The position numbers and the translations under genes are program-made. The notes under the pieces were generated by a model. The model was not told the origin of the DNA. It was given only the letters and a program-made list of their open reading frames with translations, and ran no database searches. Shown in pieces: positions 21,624-29,641 of a stretch of 31,534 nt of DNA (the first letter of the stretch is position 1; each line of letters begins with the position of its first letter). The DNA comes from DASQHM01 sp035632095. Its GTDB lineage: Bacteria; Pseudomonadota; Alphaproteobacteria; Ferrovibrionales; Ferrovibrionaceae. The stretch is taken from positions 1 to 31,534 of the forward strand of contig DASQHM010000265.1 in NCBI GenBank assembly GCA_035632095.1. Direction: 5' to 3'.

Positions 21624-23093
21624 ATGCAAGGTTCGGTGCGCGCGCCGGAAATCCTTCGTTCGGGCATCGAATGGTTCAACGTCGCCCGGCCGTTGTCGCT
21701 GCAATCGCTCCGCGGCAAGGTGGTGATTCTCGATTTCTGGACCTTCTGCTGCATCAACTGCATGCAGATTCTCCCTTCGCTGCGCAAGGTCGAAGAAGCG
21801 TTTCCCGAAGAAGTGGCGGTCATCGGCGTGCATTCGCCGAAATTCACCGCCGAACATGACGGCCGGACTGTAGCGCACGCGATCGCACGCTACGGCATCA
21901 CGCACCCCGTCGCACACGATCCGGAATTCCAACTATGGAAATCCTTTGCCGTGCGGGCTTGGCCAACGCTGGTGTTCATTGCACCCGACGGCAGCGTGGT
22001 CGGCCAGCATTCCGGCGAACCAGACCCGGAGAAGCTGTTGCAGGCAGTACGCGAGATGATCGAACGCGCCCGCAACGGCGGTCAACTGAAGCCCTCGCCC
22101 CTCCCCCTTGCCGGCACCAGCACTGCGGATGGCGCACTGGCGTTTCCCGGCAAGATGAAGCCGCTCGCCACCTCGACCAGGCTGCAGCGCTGGGCCATCA
22201 CGGACGGCGGACATCATCAGATCGTGATGTTGAGCGAGAAAGGCCGCGAAGCCGGACGCATCGGATCGGGCGCCTTGGGTTTCGACGACGGCAATCTCAG
22301 GACAGCGACCTTCAACCGGCCGCAAGGCCTGATCTGCGCCGCCGACGTGATCTACGTCGCCGATACAGGCAATCACGCCATTCGCAAGATCGATCTGGCT
22401 GCCGGCCGCGTGACGACCTTGGCAGGAATGGGCCGGCGCGGCGGCGCATTGCCGCAAGCCGCGCCCTCGCTCGAAACCGCGTTGGCATCGCCGTGGGACT
22501 TGGAACTCGACGGCGATACGCTTTACTTCGCCAATGCCGGCACGCACCAGCTCGGCCGGATCGATCTGGCGAACGGAACGGCGCGTGCCCTGGCGGGCGA
22601 CGGCGGCGAGGCGATCGAGGATGGTCCGGCCGCGCAGGCACGGCTGGCGCAGCCGAGCGGGCTGGCGCTTTCGCCGGACCGGTCCGTGCTCTATTTCGTC
22701 GACAGCGAAACGTCGTCGGTGCGCGCGCTTCGATCGGGCGATGCACCGGCGGTGCAAACCCTGGTCGGAACCGGCCTCTTCGACTTTGGCCACCAGAACG
22801 GCGATTTCGTCGAGGCGCGCTTTCAGCATCCGCTCGGCCTTTGCTTCGCGGATGGAACGCTGCTGGTGGCCGACAGCTACAACGGCGTGATTCGCGCGCT
22901 CGACCTCGAAACGCGCCGCGTTTCCGATTTCGACGACAACGAATTCTTTTGCGCGGATCCGGTCTGCCTGCCCGCCGGCGAACCGGCGGGCGTCACCGCC
23001 GATGCCGAAAACGTCTACATGGTCGATACGAACAACCACCGCATCGTCGCCTACGAGCCGCGTGAGAGGCGCTATCGCACCTGGTTCGCGTAA
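21624..23093 (+). CDS. Thioredoxin-like / NHL-repeat protein (NHLRC2-like)
   Basis: The product has 489 residues. Residues ~1-155 form a thioredoxin/TlpA-like domain: DFWTFCCINC with the CxxC at Cys43-Cys46, and cis-proline segment RAWPTLVFIAPDGSVVG. Residues ~195-489 contain about five NHL repeats (for example VIYVADTGNHAIRKIDL and LLVADSYNGVIRALDL), expected to fold as a beta-propeller. This order and the CCINC motif match NHLRC2-type proteins found from bacteria to man, whose molecular role is not settled. There is no signal peptide, so it is presumably cytoplasmic. AGGAG stands in front of the ATG. Nine bases follow the LivM stop, so the pair may be co-transcribed. Confidence 0.93.
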   Translation: MQGSVRAPEILRSGIEWFNVARPLSLQSLRGKVVILDFWTFCCINCMQILPSLRKVEEAFPEEVAVIGVHSPKFTAEHDGRTVAHAIARYGITHPVAHDPEFQLWKSFAVRAWPTLVFIAPDGSVVGQHSGEPDPEKLLQAVREMIERARNGGQLKPSPLPLAGTSTADGALAFPGKMKPLATSTRLQRWAITDGGHHQIVMLSEKGREAGRIGSGALGFDDGNLRTATFNRPQGLICAADVIYVADTGNHAIRKIDLAAGRVTTLAGMGRRGGALPQAAPSLETALASPWDLELDGDTLYFANAGTHQLGRIDLANGTARALAGDGGEAIEDGPAAQARLAQPSGLALSPDRSVLYFVDSETSSVRALRSGDAPAVQTLVGTGLFDFGHQNGDFVEARFQHPLGLCFADGTLLVADSYNGVIRALDLETRRVSDFDDNEFFCADPVCLPAGEPAGVTADAENVYMVDTNNHRIVAYEPRERRYRTWFA

Positions 23094-23118
23094 AGCGCCC
23101 GACGCGGCTTAGCGCTTT
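23092..23118. terminator. Inverted repeat between convergent genes
   Basis: AAAGCGC (23092-23098) and GCGCTTT (23112-23118) are perfect 7-bp arms around a 13-base loop. The repeat includes the stop codons of both the NHL protein (TAA) and the SRPBCC protein. On either strand the RNA would form a stem ending in a short U run, so it is a candidate bidirectional terminator, though weak. Confidence 0.45.
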
Positions 23119-23579
23119 GCCAACACCTTGGCTAGGCGATCGAGGCTGGAGTTCCAGCCGCCGTCGTGGTTGTCACGTTCGTCGCGGGTGCGGAAGCGCT
23201 CGTGGCGCACCGAAAGCTCGGTTCCGTCTCCCCGCGTGCGGAATTCGAGCGTCACTTCGGTCTCGACTCCGGCCATCGCGCCTTCAGCCCAGACCCACGA
23301 CAGCACCAGCCGCTCCGGCGCCTTGATCTCTTTGTAGGTGCCGCTGAGATTGTGGAAATCGCCCTCATTGGTGCGCATCTGGAAGGCAAAGCGGCCGCCC
23401 GGCCGCAAGTCCACTTCGGCCTTGGGCAATGTGAAGCCCTCCGGTCCCCACCATTCCCGCAACGCGCTCGGCTCGGTGAAGGCGCGCCAAACGCGTTCGC
23501 GCGGCGCTTTGAATTTTCGGCTTAGCAGGAGTACCGAATCCTGCGCACCGACTTGGCTCGCCGCTTGGTTGCCGCTCAT
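23109..23579 (-). CDS. SRPBCC / AHSA1-like domain protein
   Basis: The product has 156 residues, one AHSA1-type START-like domain. Typical features are FKAPRERVWRAFTEPSALRE followed by WWGPEGFTLP, then DLRPGGRFAFQMR, a central SGTYKEIKAPERLVLSWVW, and the C-terminal GGWNSSLDRLAKVL helix. The fold has a hydrophobic cavity and binds small ligands; no enzyme activity is implied. GGAGGT precedes the ATG, which overlaps the ArsR stop (ATGA), so the pair is translationally coupled. ArsR-SRPBCC pairs of this kind are common in proteobacteria, often in stress response; the ligand is unknown. Confidence 0.92.
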   Translation of the reverse strand: MSGNQAASQVGAQDSVLLLSRKFKAPRERVWRAFTEPSALREWWGPEGFTLPKAEVDLRPGGRFAFQMRTNEGDFHNLSGTYKEIKAPERLVLSWVWAEGAMAGVETEVTLEFRTRGDGTELSVRHERFRTRDERDNHDGGWNSSLDRLAKVLAKR

Positions 23580-23944
23580 CGCGCACCTCCTTTTGGCTTG
23601 GGTTTCTTGGCGGGTTTCGGCGCGGTCCGAGCCAGGTAACGCTCCAAGGCGTCAAACTGGCCTTCCCAGAACCGGCGAAGCTTGACAATCCAGGCTTCTC
23701 CCTCGCGGATCGGCCCGGCCTCCATGCGGCAGCGGCGCACCCGGCCGTCGCGCATGCGCACCACGAGACCGGCGTTTTCCAGCACGGCCAGATGCTTGGA
23801 CACCGCCGGCAGCGACATGGCGAAAGGCTGCGCCAATTCGCTGACGCTGGTCTCGCCGGACGCCAAGCGGAGCAGAATCGCCCGGCGCGTTCCGTCGGCG
23901 AGCGCACCGAAGGTTCGATCGAGATTGGCGCCGGAATCCGGCAT
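23576..23944 (-). CDS. ArsR family transcriptional regulator
   Basis: The product has 122 residues. A winged helix-turn-helix fills about 8-95, with recognition helix SLPAVSKHLAVLENAGLV and wing VRMRDGRVRRCRME. The N-terminal ALADGTRRAILLRLASGE is characteristic of the ArsR subgroup paired with AHSA1-like proteins. No Cys pair of the metal-sensing kind is in the recognition helix, so the signal is probably not a metal. The C-terminus is Lys/Pro-rich (PKPAKKPKPKGG). A perfect palindrome is 18 bp upstream of the ATG, fitting autoregulation. Confidence 0.92.
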   Translation of the reverse strand: MPDSGANLDRTFGALADGTRRAILLRLASGETSVSELAQPFAMSLPAVSKHLAVLENAGLVVRMRDGRVRRCRMEAGPIREGEAWIVKLRRFWEGQFDALERYLARTAPKPAKKPKPKGGAR

Positions 23945-23962
23945 GGCGTCCTCGCGTCAACA

Positions 23963-23980
23963 CTTAACCATTTGGTTAAG
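23963..23980. promoter_or_regulatory. ArsR-type operator palindrome
   Basis: CTTAACCATTTGGTTAAG is a perfect inverted repeat (8-bp arms, TT centre), 18 bp before the ArsR start codon. Its size and place fit a dimeric ArsR-family repressor acting on its own operon. It is distinctly AT-richer than the surroundings and probably overlaps the promoter. Confidence 0.65.
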
Positions 23981-24021
23981 CATCGCACGGCATCAAGCGA
24001 ATTGCAAGATGCGTTTTCCGA

Positions 24022-24729
24022 TCAGCCGGGAAACGCCGCCACGCCGAACACGTAGGGGTGGACTAGAAGAATCACGGCCCAGGCGGCGAACGCGAGCCCG
24101 ATGCGCCACCAGCCGAGTTCCGCGAAAACCAAGCGGTTGCGGCCCGAAGCGATGGCGGCGAAAGGCAGGATCGACGTGGCCGCGGCAAAGCGCGCCCAAT
24201 TTTTCGGATCGCTGGCGGCACGCTTGCGATCGATGCTGTGCATGCCGTTGATCGCGACCAACGCGAAGCTACCGAAGAACATCAGCGATGCGGCGTCGCC
24301 CTTGGCGATCAGATGGGCCAGCGCCCAGAGCGTGAATGCCCACAGCATCGGATGACGCGTTACGCGCAGGATACCGCGCGCCGCTTCGGGCTGGGCCAAG
24401 GCGCGTTCGCCCTGGGTCAAGGTCGGGTTCGGCACGGTGAGCGAACCGACAAGGAGCAAAAGCGCAAACGGCATCGCGATCAGCGGCACCCAGAGCATCC
24501 ACCCGTCGACGACGCGCAAGCCGTAGAACGCATCCGGCTGCATGGCGCTGCGGTAGCTCCAGGCGAGCCAGGCCAACCCGGCGGCGGAGAGCAGCGAGAA
24601 CAATCCTTGAAATCCGCGCGTGCCGATCCTCGCCACGATGGCGGCGCGCAAGGGCGACGCAGCGAGCCCAAGATGGATCAAAATCCAGAACGCCGCTGCG
24701 ATCCCGAGATGGCCGAGTTCAGGATTCAC
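24022..24729 (-). CDS. NnrU family membrane protein
   Basis: The product has 235 residues with about six or seven hydrophobic helices. Family features are GLAASPLRAAIVARIGTRGF near the N-terminus, followed by GLFSLLSAAGLAWLAWSY, then the central GILRVTRHPMLWAFTLWALAH and the SIDRKRAASDPKNWARF segment. NnrU proteins are inner-membrane proteins linked in some bacteria to denitrification and related to the isoprenylcysteine methyltransferase fold; no nitrite or nitric oxide reductase gene is near. The start is GTG with GGGAAG upstream. The gene is 38 bases downstream of the Sel1-repeat gene and may be the last gene of that operon. Confidence 0.9.
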   Translation of the reverse strand: MNPELGHLGIAAAFWILIHLGLAASPLRAAIVARIGTRGFQGLFSLLSAAGLAWLAWSYRSAMQPDAFYGLRVVDGWMLWVPLIAMPFALLLLVGSLTVPNPTLTQGERALAQPEAARGILRVTRHPMLWAFTLWALAHLIAKGDAASLMFFGSFALVAINGMHSIDRKRAASDPKNWARFAAATSILPFAAIASGRNRLVFAELGWWRIGLAFAAWAVILLVHPYVFGVAAFPG

Positions 24730-24767
24730 GACGCAAGCTTCCCATTGGCCGAATTCGGGCTTGATCG

Positions 24768-26657
24768 CTATTCATCGAGCCTCTCCCGCATCAATGCCGT
24801 GCCGCGTTGGAGATCGTCCGCCGATATGCTCTGGCGCAACAGCGCAATACTGGCGCGCGCCTGATCAACGCCCTTGCGGGCCGCGAGTCCCCACCACGCG
24901 TAAGCCTCGGCGAAATCCTGCGGCACGCCTTGGCCGGTCCGATACATGTCGCCGAGGTTGAACATGGCGAAGGCTTGACCGCCTTGGGCCGCCCGCAAGT
25001 ACCAACGCGCCGCTTCGGCCCGGTCCCGGGACACGCCGCGACCGGTATCGTAAAGGCCTGCCAGGCCAAACGCAGCATCGGCGTTTCCTTGCTCGGCCGC
25101 TTTGCGGTAGAGATCGGCCGCCCTTGCCGGATCGGCGGCGACGCCTGTGCCCTGGTCGTAATGCAAGGCCAAATGAAATTGGGCGAGCGCCTGGCCCGCC
25201 GCCGCCGCTTTGCCGAGCCAGGAGATTGCCGCTTCGTCGTCGCGCGGCACAAGAGCGCCTTCCGACAGCCAAACGCCAAGCCGCGCTTCGGCCTCGGCGA
25301 AACCCTGTTTCGCGGCATCCGTCATCTCGTTCACGGCCCGCGACACATCCTTCGCCACGCCGCGCCCATAAGCGAGCGCCAGCGCCAGGCGATATTGCGC
25401 CGGCGCCAAGTCCTGCGCGGCGGCCTTCTCGAACCAGACAACTGCGGCCGCGGGATCGCGCTCGACGCCCTCGCCGGCCGCGAAAAGCCTGCCGAGGTTG
25501 TATTGGCCTTCGGCAACACCGGCGTCCGCGGCGGCACGGTAATAGCTGACGGCTTTGCCGGCGTCGGGAGTCACGCCCTGCCCGTTCTCCCAAATGACGC
25601 CGAGCAGGTTCTTCGCTCGCGGCTCGTCCTGCCCGGCGGCGCGCTCGAGCCAAGAGCGCGCTTCCGTATAGTCGCGCTTGGCGCCCTCGCCTTCGTAGTA
25701 GAGCACGCCCATCCCATATTGGCCGCCGGGATCGGATTGTTCCGCGGCTTTCGCGTACCACGCTCGCGCCTGGCCGTAATCCTCCGCCACGCCGTTGCCT
25801 TCTCGATAAAGATCGCCCAGGAAGACCTGCGCGCGCGAACTTCCCGCGTCGGCAGCTTGACGATATAGCCCGATCGCCTTCGGCAGATCGCGATCGACGC
25901 CGACGCCGGCCTCGTAAAACGTTCCGAGCAATGCGCCTGAATCCGCGTCGCCGTCGGCCGAGCCACGGCGGTACCAGTCCATGGCCGCGGCGTAATCGAC
26001 CGGCACTCCCGTGCCGTATTTGTACAGGTCGCCGAGCGCGCGCTCGCCGAGCGGATTGTGCTGGGCCGCCGCGAGTTCGTACCATTGCTTTGCCTGCGCC
26101 AGATCGCGCGGCACGCCGTCACCCGACTCATACAATGCGCCGAGACGAAGCTGCGCCTCCGGCACACCCTTTTCGGCGGCGTCGCGGGCGAGTGCCACGG
26201 CGCGCGGCACATCCTGCGTCGTGCCGAGGCCGAGGCCGAGCAGTATGGAGAGATTGGATTCCGACAAGGCATCGTGCTGCGCAACGGCTTTTTCGAGCAA
26301 AGCGACGGCCTTCGCCGGATCGCGCGGAACGCCGCCGCCGGTCAGATACAGAAACGCCAACGCGTCTTGCGCCGGAGCGAAATTCTGCTCCGTGGATTTC
26401 TCATACCAGGCGCGTGCTTCGTTGACATCGGTTCGGCCATGAATCCCGTATTGCAACGAGAGACCGACGAGAAATTGCGCTTTCGCATCGCCGCGCCTGG
26501 CTTGTTCCACCAACTGTTCGATCGGCTGGCGCAAGCCCGGATCGTTGCGCGCTGGCGGCGCGACATGGAATTCGTTGGGTCTGAGCGCGGCCTCGGCGCT
26601 CCACCAACCGAGGCAGGACAGCGCGAGCAGGGCCGCCAAGCCGAGCCGCTGCGTCAT
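24768..26657 (-). CDS. Sel1-repeat protein with 15 tandem repeats
   Basis: The product has 629 residues. Residues 1-~24 form a signal peptide (LGLAALLALSCLGWWSAEAA), so export to the periplasm is likely. Residues 58-597 are 15 consecutive Sel1-like repeats of exactly 36 residues without a gap, following A..Q..LG.LY..G.GV..D...A..WY.KAA. A 32-residue tail closes it. Sel1 repeats form alpha-alpha solenoids that act as scaffolds for protein complexes, for example in envelope or exopolysaccharide regulation. The ATG at 26657 overlaps the stop of the preceding small gene by four bases (ATGA), which fixes the start; the frame is open to 26741 but overlaps that gene. The partner is unknown. Confidence 0.9.
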   Translation of the reverse strand: MTQRLGLAALLALSCLGWWSAEAALRPNEFHVAPPARNDPGLRQPIEQLVEQARRGDAKAQFLVGLSLQYGIHGRTDVNEARAWYEKSTEQNFAPAQDALAFLYLTGGGVPRDPAKAVALLEKAVAQHDALSESNLSILLGLGLGTTQDVPRAVALARDAAEKGVPEAQLRLGALYESGDGVPRDLAQAKQWYELAAAQHNPLGERALGDLYKYGTGVPVDYAAAMDWYRRGSADGDADSGALLGTFYEAGVGVDRDLPKAIGLYRQAADAGSSRAQVFLGDLYREGNGVAEDYGQARAWYAKAAEQSDPGGQYGMGVLYYEGEGAKRDYTEARSWLERAAGQDEPRAKNLLGVIWENGQGVTPDAGKAVSYYRAAADAGVAEGQYNLGRLFAAGEGVERDPAAAVVWFEKAAAQDLAPAQYRLALALAYGRGVAKDVSRAVNEMTDAAKQGFAEAEARLGVWLSEGALVPRDDEAAISWLGKAAAAGQALAQFHLALHYDQGTGVAADPARAADLYRKAAEQGNADAAFGLAGLYDTGRGVSRDRAEAARWYLRAAQGGQAFAMFNLGDMYRTGQGVPQDFAEAYAWWGLAARKGVDQARASIALLRQSISADDLQRGTALMRERLDE

Positions 26658-26896
26658 GTACGCCCATCGGTCAGGGCCGCGCGCCCGGTCTCGGTGATGC
26701 GGCAGACGAGCCAGTCCGGCTTGAGCGGATTGGCGAACCACGGTTCCGCCCAGCCGTGCTGGATGCAGGCGCGCACCGTTTGCACGTTGAATTGCCTACC
26801 TTCGTGATCGAACAGCGGCAGCTTGCCGCCGGGCTGTGCCAGGCCGCGTTCCAGATAGCGCCGCTGCGCGTCGGTGGGGCGGAACGTCATCCGCAT
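26654..26896 (-). CDS. Small conserved-looking protein, possible winged helix
   Basis: The product has about 80 residues. The central part is DAQRRYLERGLAQPGGKLPL, and the rest includes VQTVRACIQHGWAEPWF, LKPDWLVCRITETGRAAL. The last motif, ITETGRAAL, resembles the end of a winged-helix domain (as in MarR or PadR proteins), so DNA binding is possible but unproven. The ATG at 26896 or at 26890 could be the start; neither has a good ribosome site. It fits the operon, 49 bases after the PQQ dehydrogenase stop and overlapping the Sel1 gene start by four bases, which supports it as a real gene. Confidence 0.7.
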   Translation of the reverse strand: MRMTFRPTDAQRRYLERGLAQPGGKLPLFDHEGRQFNVQTVRACIQHGWAEPWFANPLKPDWLVCRITETGRAALTDGRT

Positions 26897-26945
26897 ACCA
26901 TAGTGGATCGGGCGGACACCCAAAAGTCGCGCCCGGCCATGGCGC

Positions 26946-28862
26946 CTATTTCGGCAAGGCAAAGGCGACGACCGCGTCGCCGAGTTTGTTCCCGGACCGG
27001 GGGAACCCGCCCGCTGCAATCACCACGTATTGCCGGCCGTCCACCTCATAGGTCATCGGCGTCGCCTGGCCGCCGAACGGCAAGCGAGCCTTCCAAAGCT
27101 CGGCGCCTGTCTCCACGTCGAAGGCGCGAATGTAGCTGTCGAGCGCGGCGCCGATGAAGACCAGCCCGCCCGCGGTCACGATCGGCCCGCCGAAGCCCGG
27201 GGTTCCGAGCTTGAACGGCGGCGCCCAGGTATTCTCCGGCACGGTGCCGAGCGTCGCGTTCCACTTGATCGTTCCGGCGTTGATATCAACCGCGGTCAGC
27301 ATGCCCCACGGCGGCGCATTGCAAGGCAATCCGAGCGGCGACAGCAACACGCGCCGCTCGAACCCGAAGGGTGCGCCCAGTTGCTGGCCGATTTCGGTCT
27401 TTCCCGCGGCCGCGGCCCGTTCCTTCGCCACGTCGGCGCGCGGAATCAGTCGAATGAGGTGAATCAGCCGATTGGTATTGACGATGTAGAGGCCGTGCTT
27501 GGGATCGACCGCGCCCGAGCCCCAGTTCACGCCGCCGCCGGTAAACGGAAACTCGGCGGTGCCCTTCACGCTCGGCGGCGTGTATAGGCCGTCGGAGCGG
27601 AGCGCCGCGATCTGCCTGGCGCAAGCGCGCTTGTCGAACCACAGGATGCCCCAAGCGTTTTCCGGCTTGAGCGTTTCGGGCACGATAGGCGGCGGCGCGA
27701 CGGGGAACGGCTCGGTCTCGGCGGCCGCCTCTCCCGGAGCGTCGCTCTTCGGCACGGCGCGCTCTTCCACCGGAAATATCGGCTTGCCGGTTTCGCGATC
27801 GAGCACAAACACCAGACCCATCTTGGTGGCTTCGATCACCGCCGGTATATCGCGGCCGTCCCGATGCACGACGGCGAGGCTCGGTTGCGCCGCCAGGTCG
27901 TAGTCCCAAATGTCGTGGTGCACGGTTTGAAACGACCAGACGAGCTTGCCTGTCGTAGCGTTCAACGCGACGACGGAATCGGTGTGCAAATTGGCGCCGG
28001 GATGGGTGCCGCCGAAAAAGGTGCCGGTCGGCCCGCCGGTCGGGAGGAACACCAGGTTGCGCGCCGCGTCGAAGGATGCGGTCGACCACATCTCGCCGCC
28101 GCCGACCCTGGCCCAGCTCCCGCCTTCCCAGGTGGCGGCGGCCGGATCGTCGGCGCTTTGCGGAATGGGGCTGAACGACCAGCGGAGCGCGCCGGTGCGC
28201 AGGTCGTAAGCATAGACTCGGCCGAGCGGCGCGCGTACGCGCGTCGCGTCGTCCATCGCGGTGCCGACGAGCACCACGCCGCCGGCCACGGTCGGCGCCG
28301 AGGTGCTTTGATACTCGCCGTTGTAGAGCGGCGGTATGTCCGGTGGATATTCGACGAACCCGTCATGGCCGAAACCGGCGCATGGCCTGCCGGTTTCGAC
28401 GTCGATGGCGAAAAGGCGCGTGTCGACCGTCGCCATGAAGGCGCGCGTCGCGCAAGCCTCTTTGGCCGATGCCGAAGTGTCATGCCAAACGGCAACGCCG
28501 CGGCAGACGAATTGATTGCCGGGCCGCAACGTGCGCGGCAGATTTGGATCGAAGACCCAAATCTCCTTGCCGCTTGCAGGGTCGAGCGCGATCAACCGGT
28601 CGAAGGGCGAGCACACCAACAGCTTGCCGTTGGCGAATTGCGGCGTGTTCTCGAAGGCGGCGCGCCGAAACAGCTCGCCGCGCCGCTCCGCCTCGCCCGT
28701 GTGATAGGTCCAGATGGCCGTCAACTGCGCGACGTTGCTGCGGTCGATTTGCGCCGCGTTCGAATAACGCGAGCCGCCGTCGTCGCCGCCGTAGGCCGGC
28801 CATTCTTGCGCCTGCGCCACGCTCGAAAGCAACACGGCGACGGCGGCAAGCAATGTCCTCAT
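26946..28862 (-). CDS. PQQ-dependent dehydrogenase (quinoprotein, GDH-like)
   Basis: The product has 638 residues. Residues 1-~19 form a signal peptide (MRTLLAAVAVLLSSVAQA) with cleavage before QEWPAYGG, so it is periplasmic. The propeller shows the usual start WPAYGGDDGGSRYS, then LIALDPASGKEIW, the central VWSFQTVHHDIWDYDLAAQP, and the C-terminal GFGGPIVTAGGLVFIGAALD and GGQATPMTYEVDGRQYVVIA. It is most like membrane glucose dehydrogenase (Gcd) and related quinate/sugar enzymes, but lacks the N-terminal five-helix anchor, and no CxxCH heme motif is seen. Electrons must go to an outside acceptor. PQQ synthesis genes are not in the window. The ATG at 28862 overlaps the hydrolase stop (ATGA); the longer frame is inside that gene. 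Confidence 0.92.
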   Translation of the reverse strand: MRTLLAAVAVLLSSVAQAQEWPAYGGDDGGSRYSNAAQIDRSNVAQLTAIWTYHTGEAERRGELFRRAAFENTPQFANGKLLVCSPFDRLIALDPASGKEIWVFDPNLPRTLRPGNQFVCRGVAVWHDTSASAKEACATRAFMATVDTRLFAIDVETGRPCAGFGHDGFVEYPPDIPPLYNGEYQSTSAPTVAGGVVLVGTAMDDATRVRAPLGRVYAYDLRTGALRWSFSPIPQSADDPAAATWEGGSWARVGGGEMWSTASFDAARNLVFLPTGGPTGTFFGGTHPGANLHTDSVVALNATTGKLVWSFQTVHHDIWDYDLAAQPSLAVVHRDGRDIPAVIEATKMGLVFVLDRETGKPIFPVEERAVPKSDAPGEAAAETEPFPVAPPPIVPETLKPENAWGILWFDKRACARQIAALRSDGLYTPPSVKGTAEFPFTGGGVNWGSGAVDPKHGLYIVNTNRLIHLIRLIPRADVAKERAAAAGKTEIGQQLGAPFGFERRVLLSPLGLPCNAPPWGMLTAVDINAGTIKWNATLGTVPENTWAPPFKLGTPGFGGPIVTAGGLVFIGAALDSYIRAFDVETGAELWKARLPFGGQATPMTYEVDGRQYVVIAAGGFPRSGNKLGDAVVAFALPK

Positions 28863-29641
28863 CGAAGCAGCTCCGCGATGAATGCGCTCGACGCGTCGAG
28901 AACCTCGGCCGGTCGGTCGCGATGGGGACTGTGGCCGCAATCCGGCAGAACGCGCGCCGCAACGCTGCCGCCCGATTGCCTTTGGATCGCCTCGACTTGC
29001 GCCACCGTGCCGTATTCGTCGCCTTCGCCTTGGATCACCAGCGAGCGCACGCGGATTGGCGCGAGATACTCCTCGATGTTCCAGGCGCGGAAGGCCGGAT
29101 CGAGCCACGCCTGGTTCCAGCCTTGAAACGCGACATCGGTATTCTCGCCGTGCCAGCGGCGAAGCTTCTCGCGCAAGTCGGTGGTCCGGTAGGCCTCGGC
29201 TGCCGCAGCAATTGAGCGGACGGAAATGTCCTCCGTGAAAACGTGCGGCGCTTCCAGCACCAGGCCGAGCAGGTCCCCTGCCGGCGTGCCGCCTGCGTAG
29301 ATGAGGGCGATGGACGCACCGTCGGAATGGCCGAACAGAATGAACCTTCGCACGCCCGATCGAGCGAGCACCTCCGGCAGGACCACCAGCGCTTCATCGT
29401 GCATGTAGGTAATCGGCCGGGGCAACGGCACCGGATCGGAATTGCCGTATCCGGCGCGACTGTAGATCAACGCGCCGCAGCCGGTGCGCTCCGCGAGCAA
29501 CCCCGGAAACTCGCGCCAAAGGCCGAGCGAGCCCAATCCTTCGTGCAGGAACACGATCGTCGGCGATTGCGCCGGCGAGGGGCCGAGCCATGCGTATTCG
29601 AGGCGCCGGCCGGCGGCAACAAGGAATCCGGCGCCGTTCAC
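28859..29641 (-). CDS. Alpha/beta hydrolase
   Basis: The product has 260 residues. Nucleophile elbow GHSDGA places Ser106, Asp208 is in GEGDEYG and His237 in DCGHSPHRD, giving a complete Ser-Asp-His triad; HEGLG at 33-37 fits the oxyanion region. No signal peptide is present. The start is a GTG at 29641 that overlaps the TGA of the ligase gene (GTGA), and the stop overlaps the PQQ dehydrogenase ATG, so it is coupled on both sides. It may cleave an ester, thioester or C-C bond of an aromatic or acyl compound handled by the CoA ligase; the substrate cannot be told. Confidence 0.9.
   Translation of the reverse strand: MNGAGFLVAAGRRLEYAWLGPSPAQSPTIVFLHEGLGSLGLWREFPGLLAERTGCGALIYSRAGYGNSDPVPLPRPITYMHDEALVVLPEVLARSGVRRFILFGHSDGASIALIYAGGTPAGDLLGLVLEAPHVFTEDISVRSIAAAAEAYRTTDLREKLRRWHGENTDVAFQGWNQAWLDPAFRAWNIEEYLAPIRVRSLVIQGEGDEYGTVAQVEAIQRQSGGSVAARVLPDCGHSPHRDRPAEVLDASSAFIAELLR

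Noticed and set aside
24807..25868. Long plus-strand frame with repeat-like pattern
   Set aside because: Its periodicity is the mirror of the Sel1 repeats on the other strand.
24867..26486. 108-bp periodicity as a DNA tandem repeat or CRISPR
   Set aside because: Units diverge strongly at the DNA level; the regularity is in the protein (Sel1), and there are no identical repeats or spacers.
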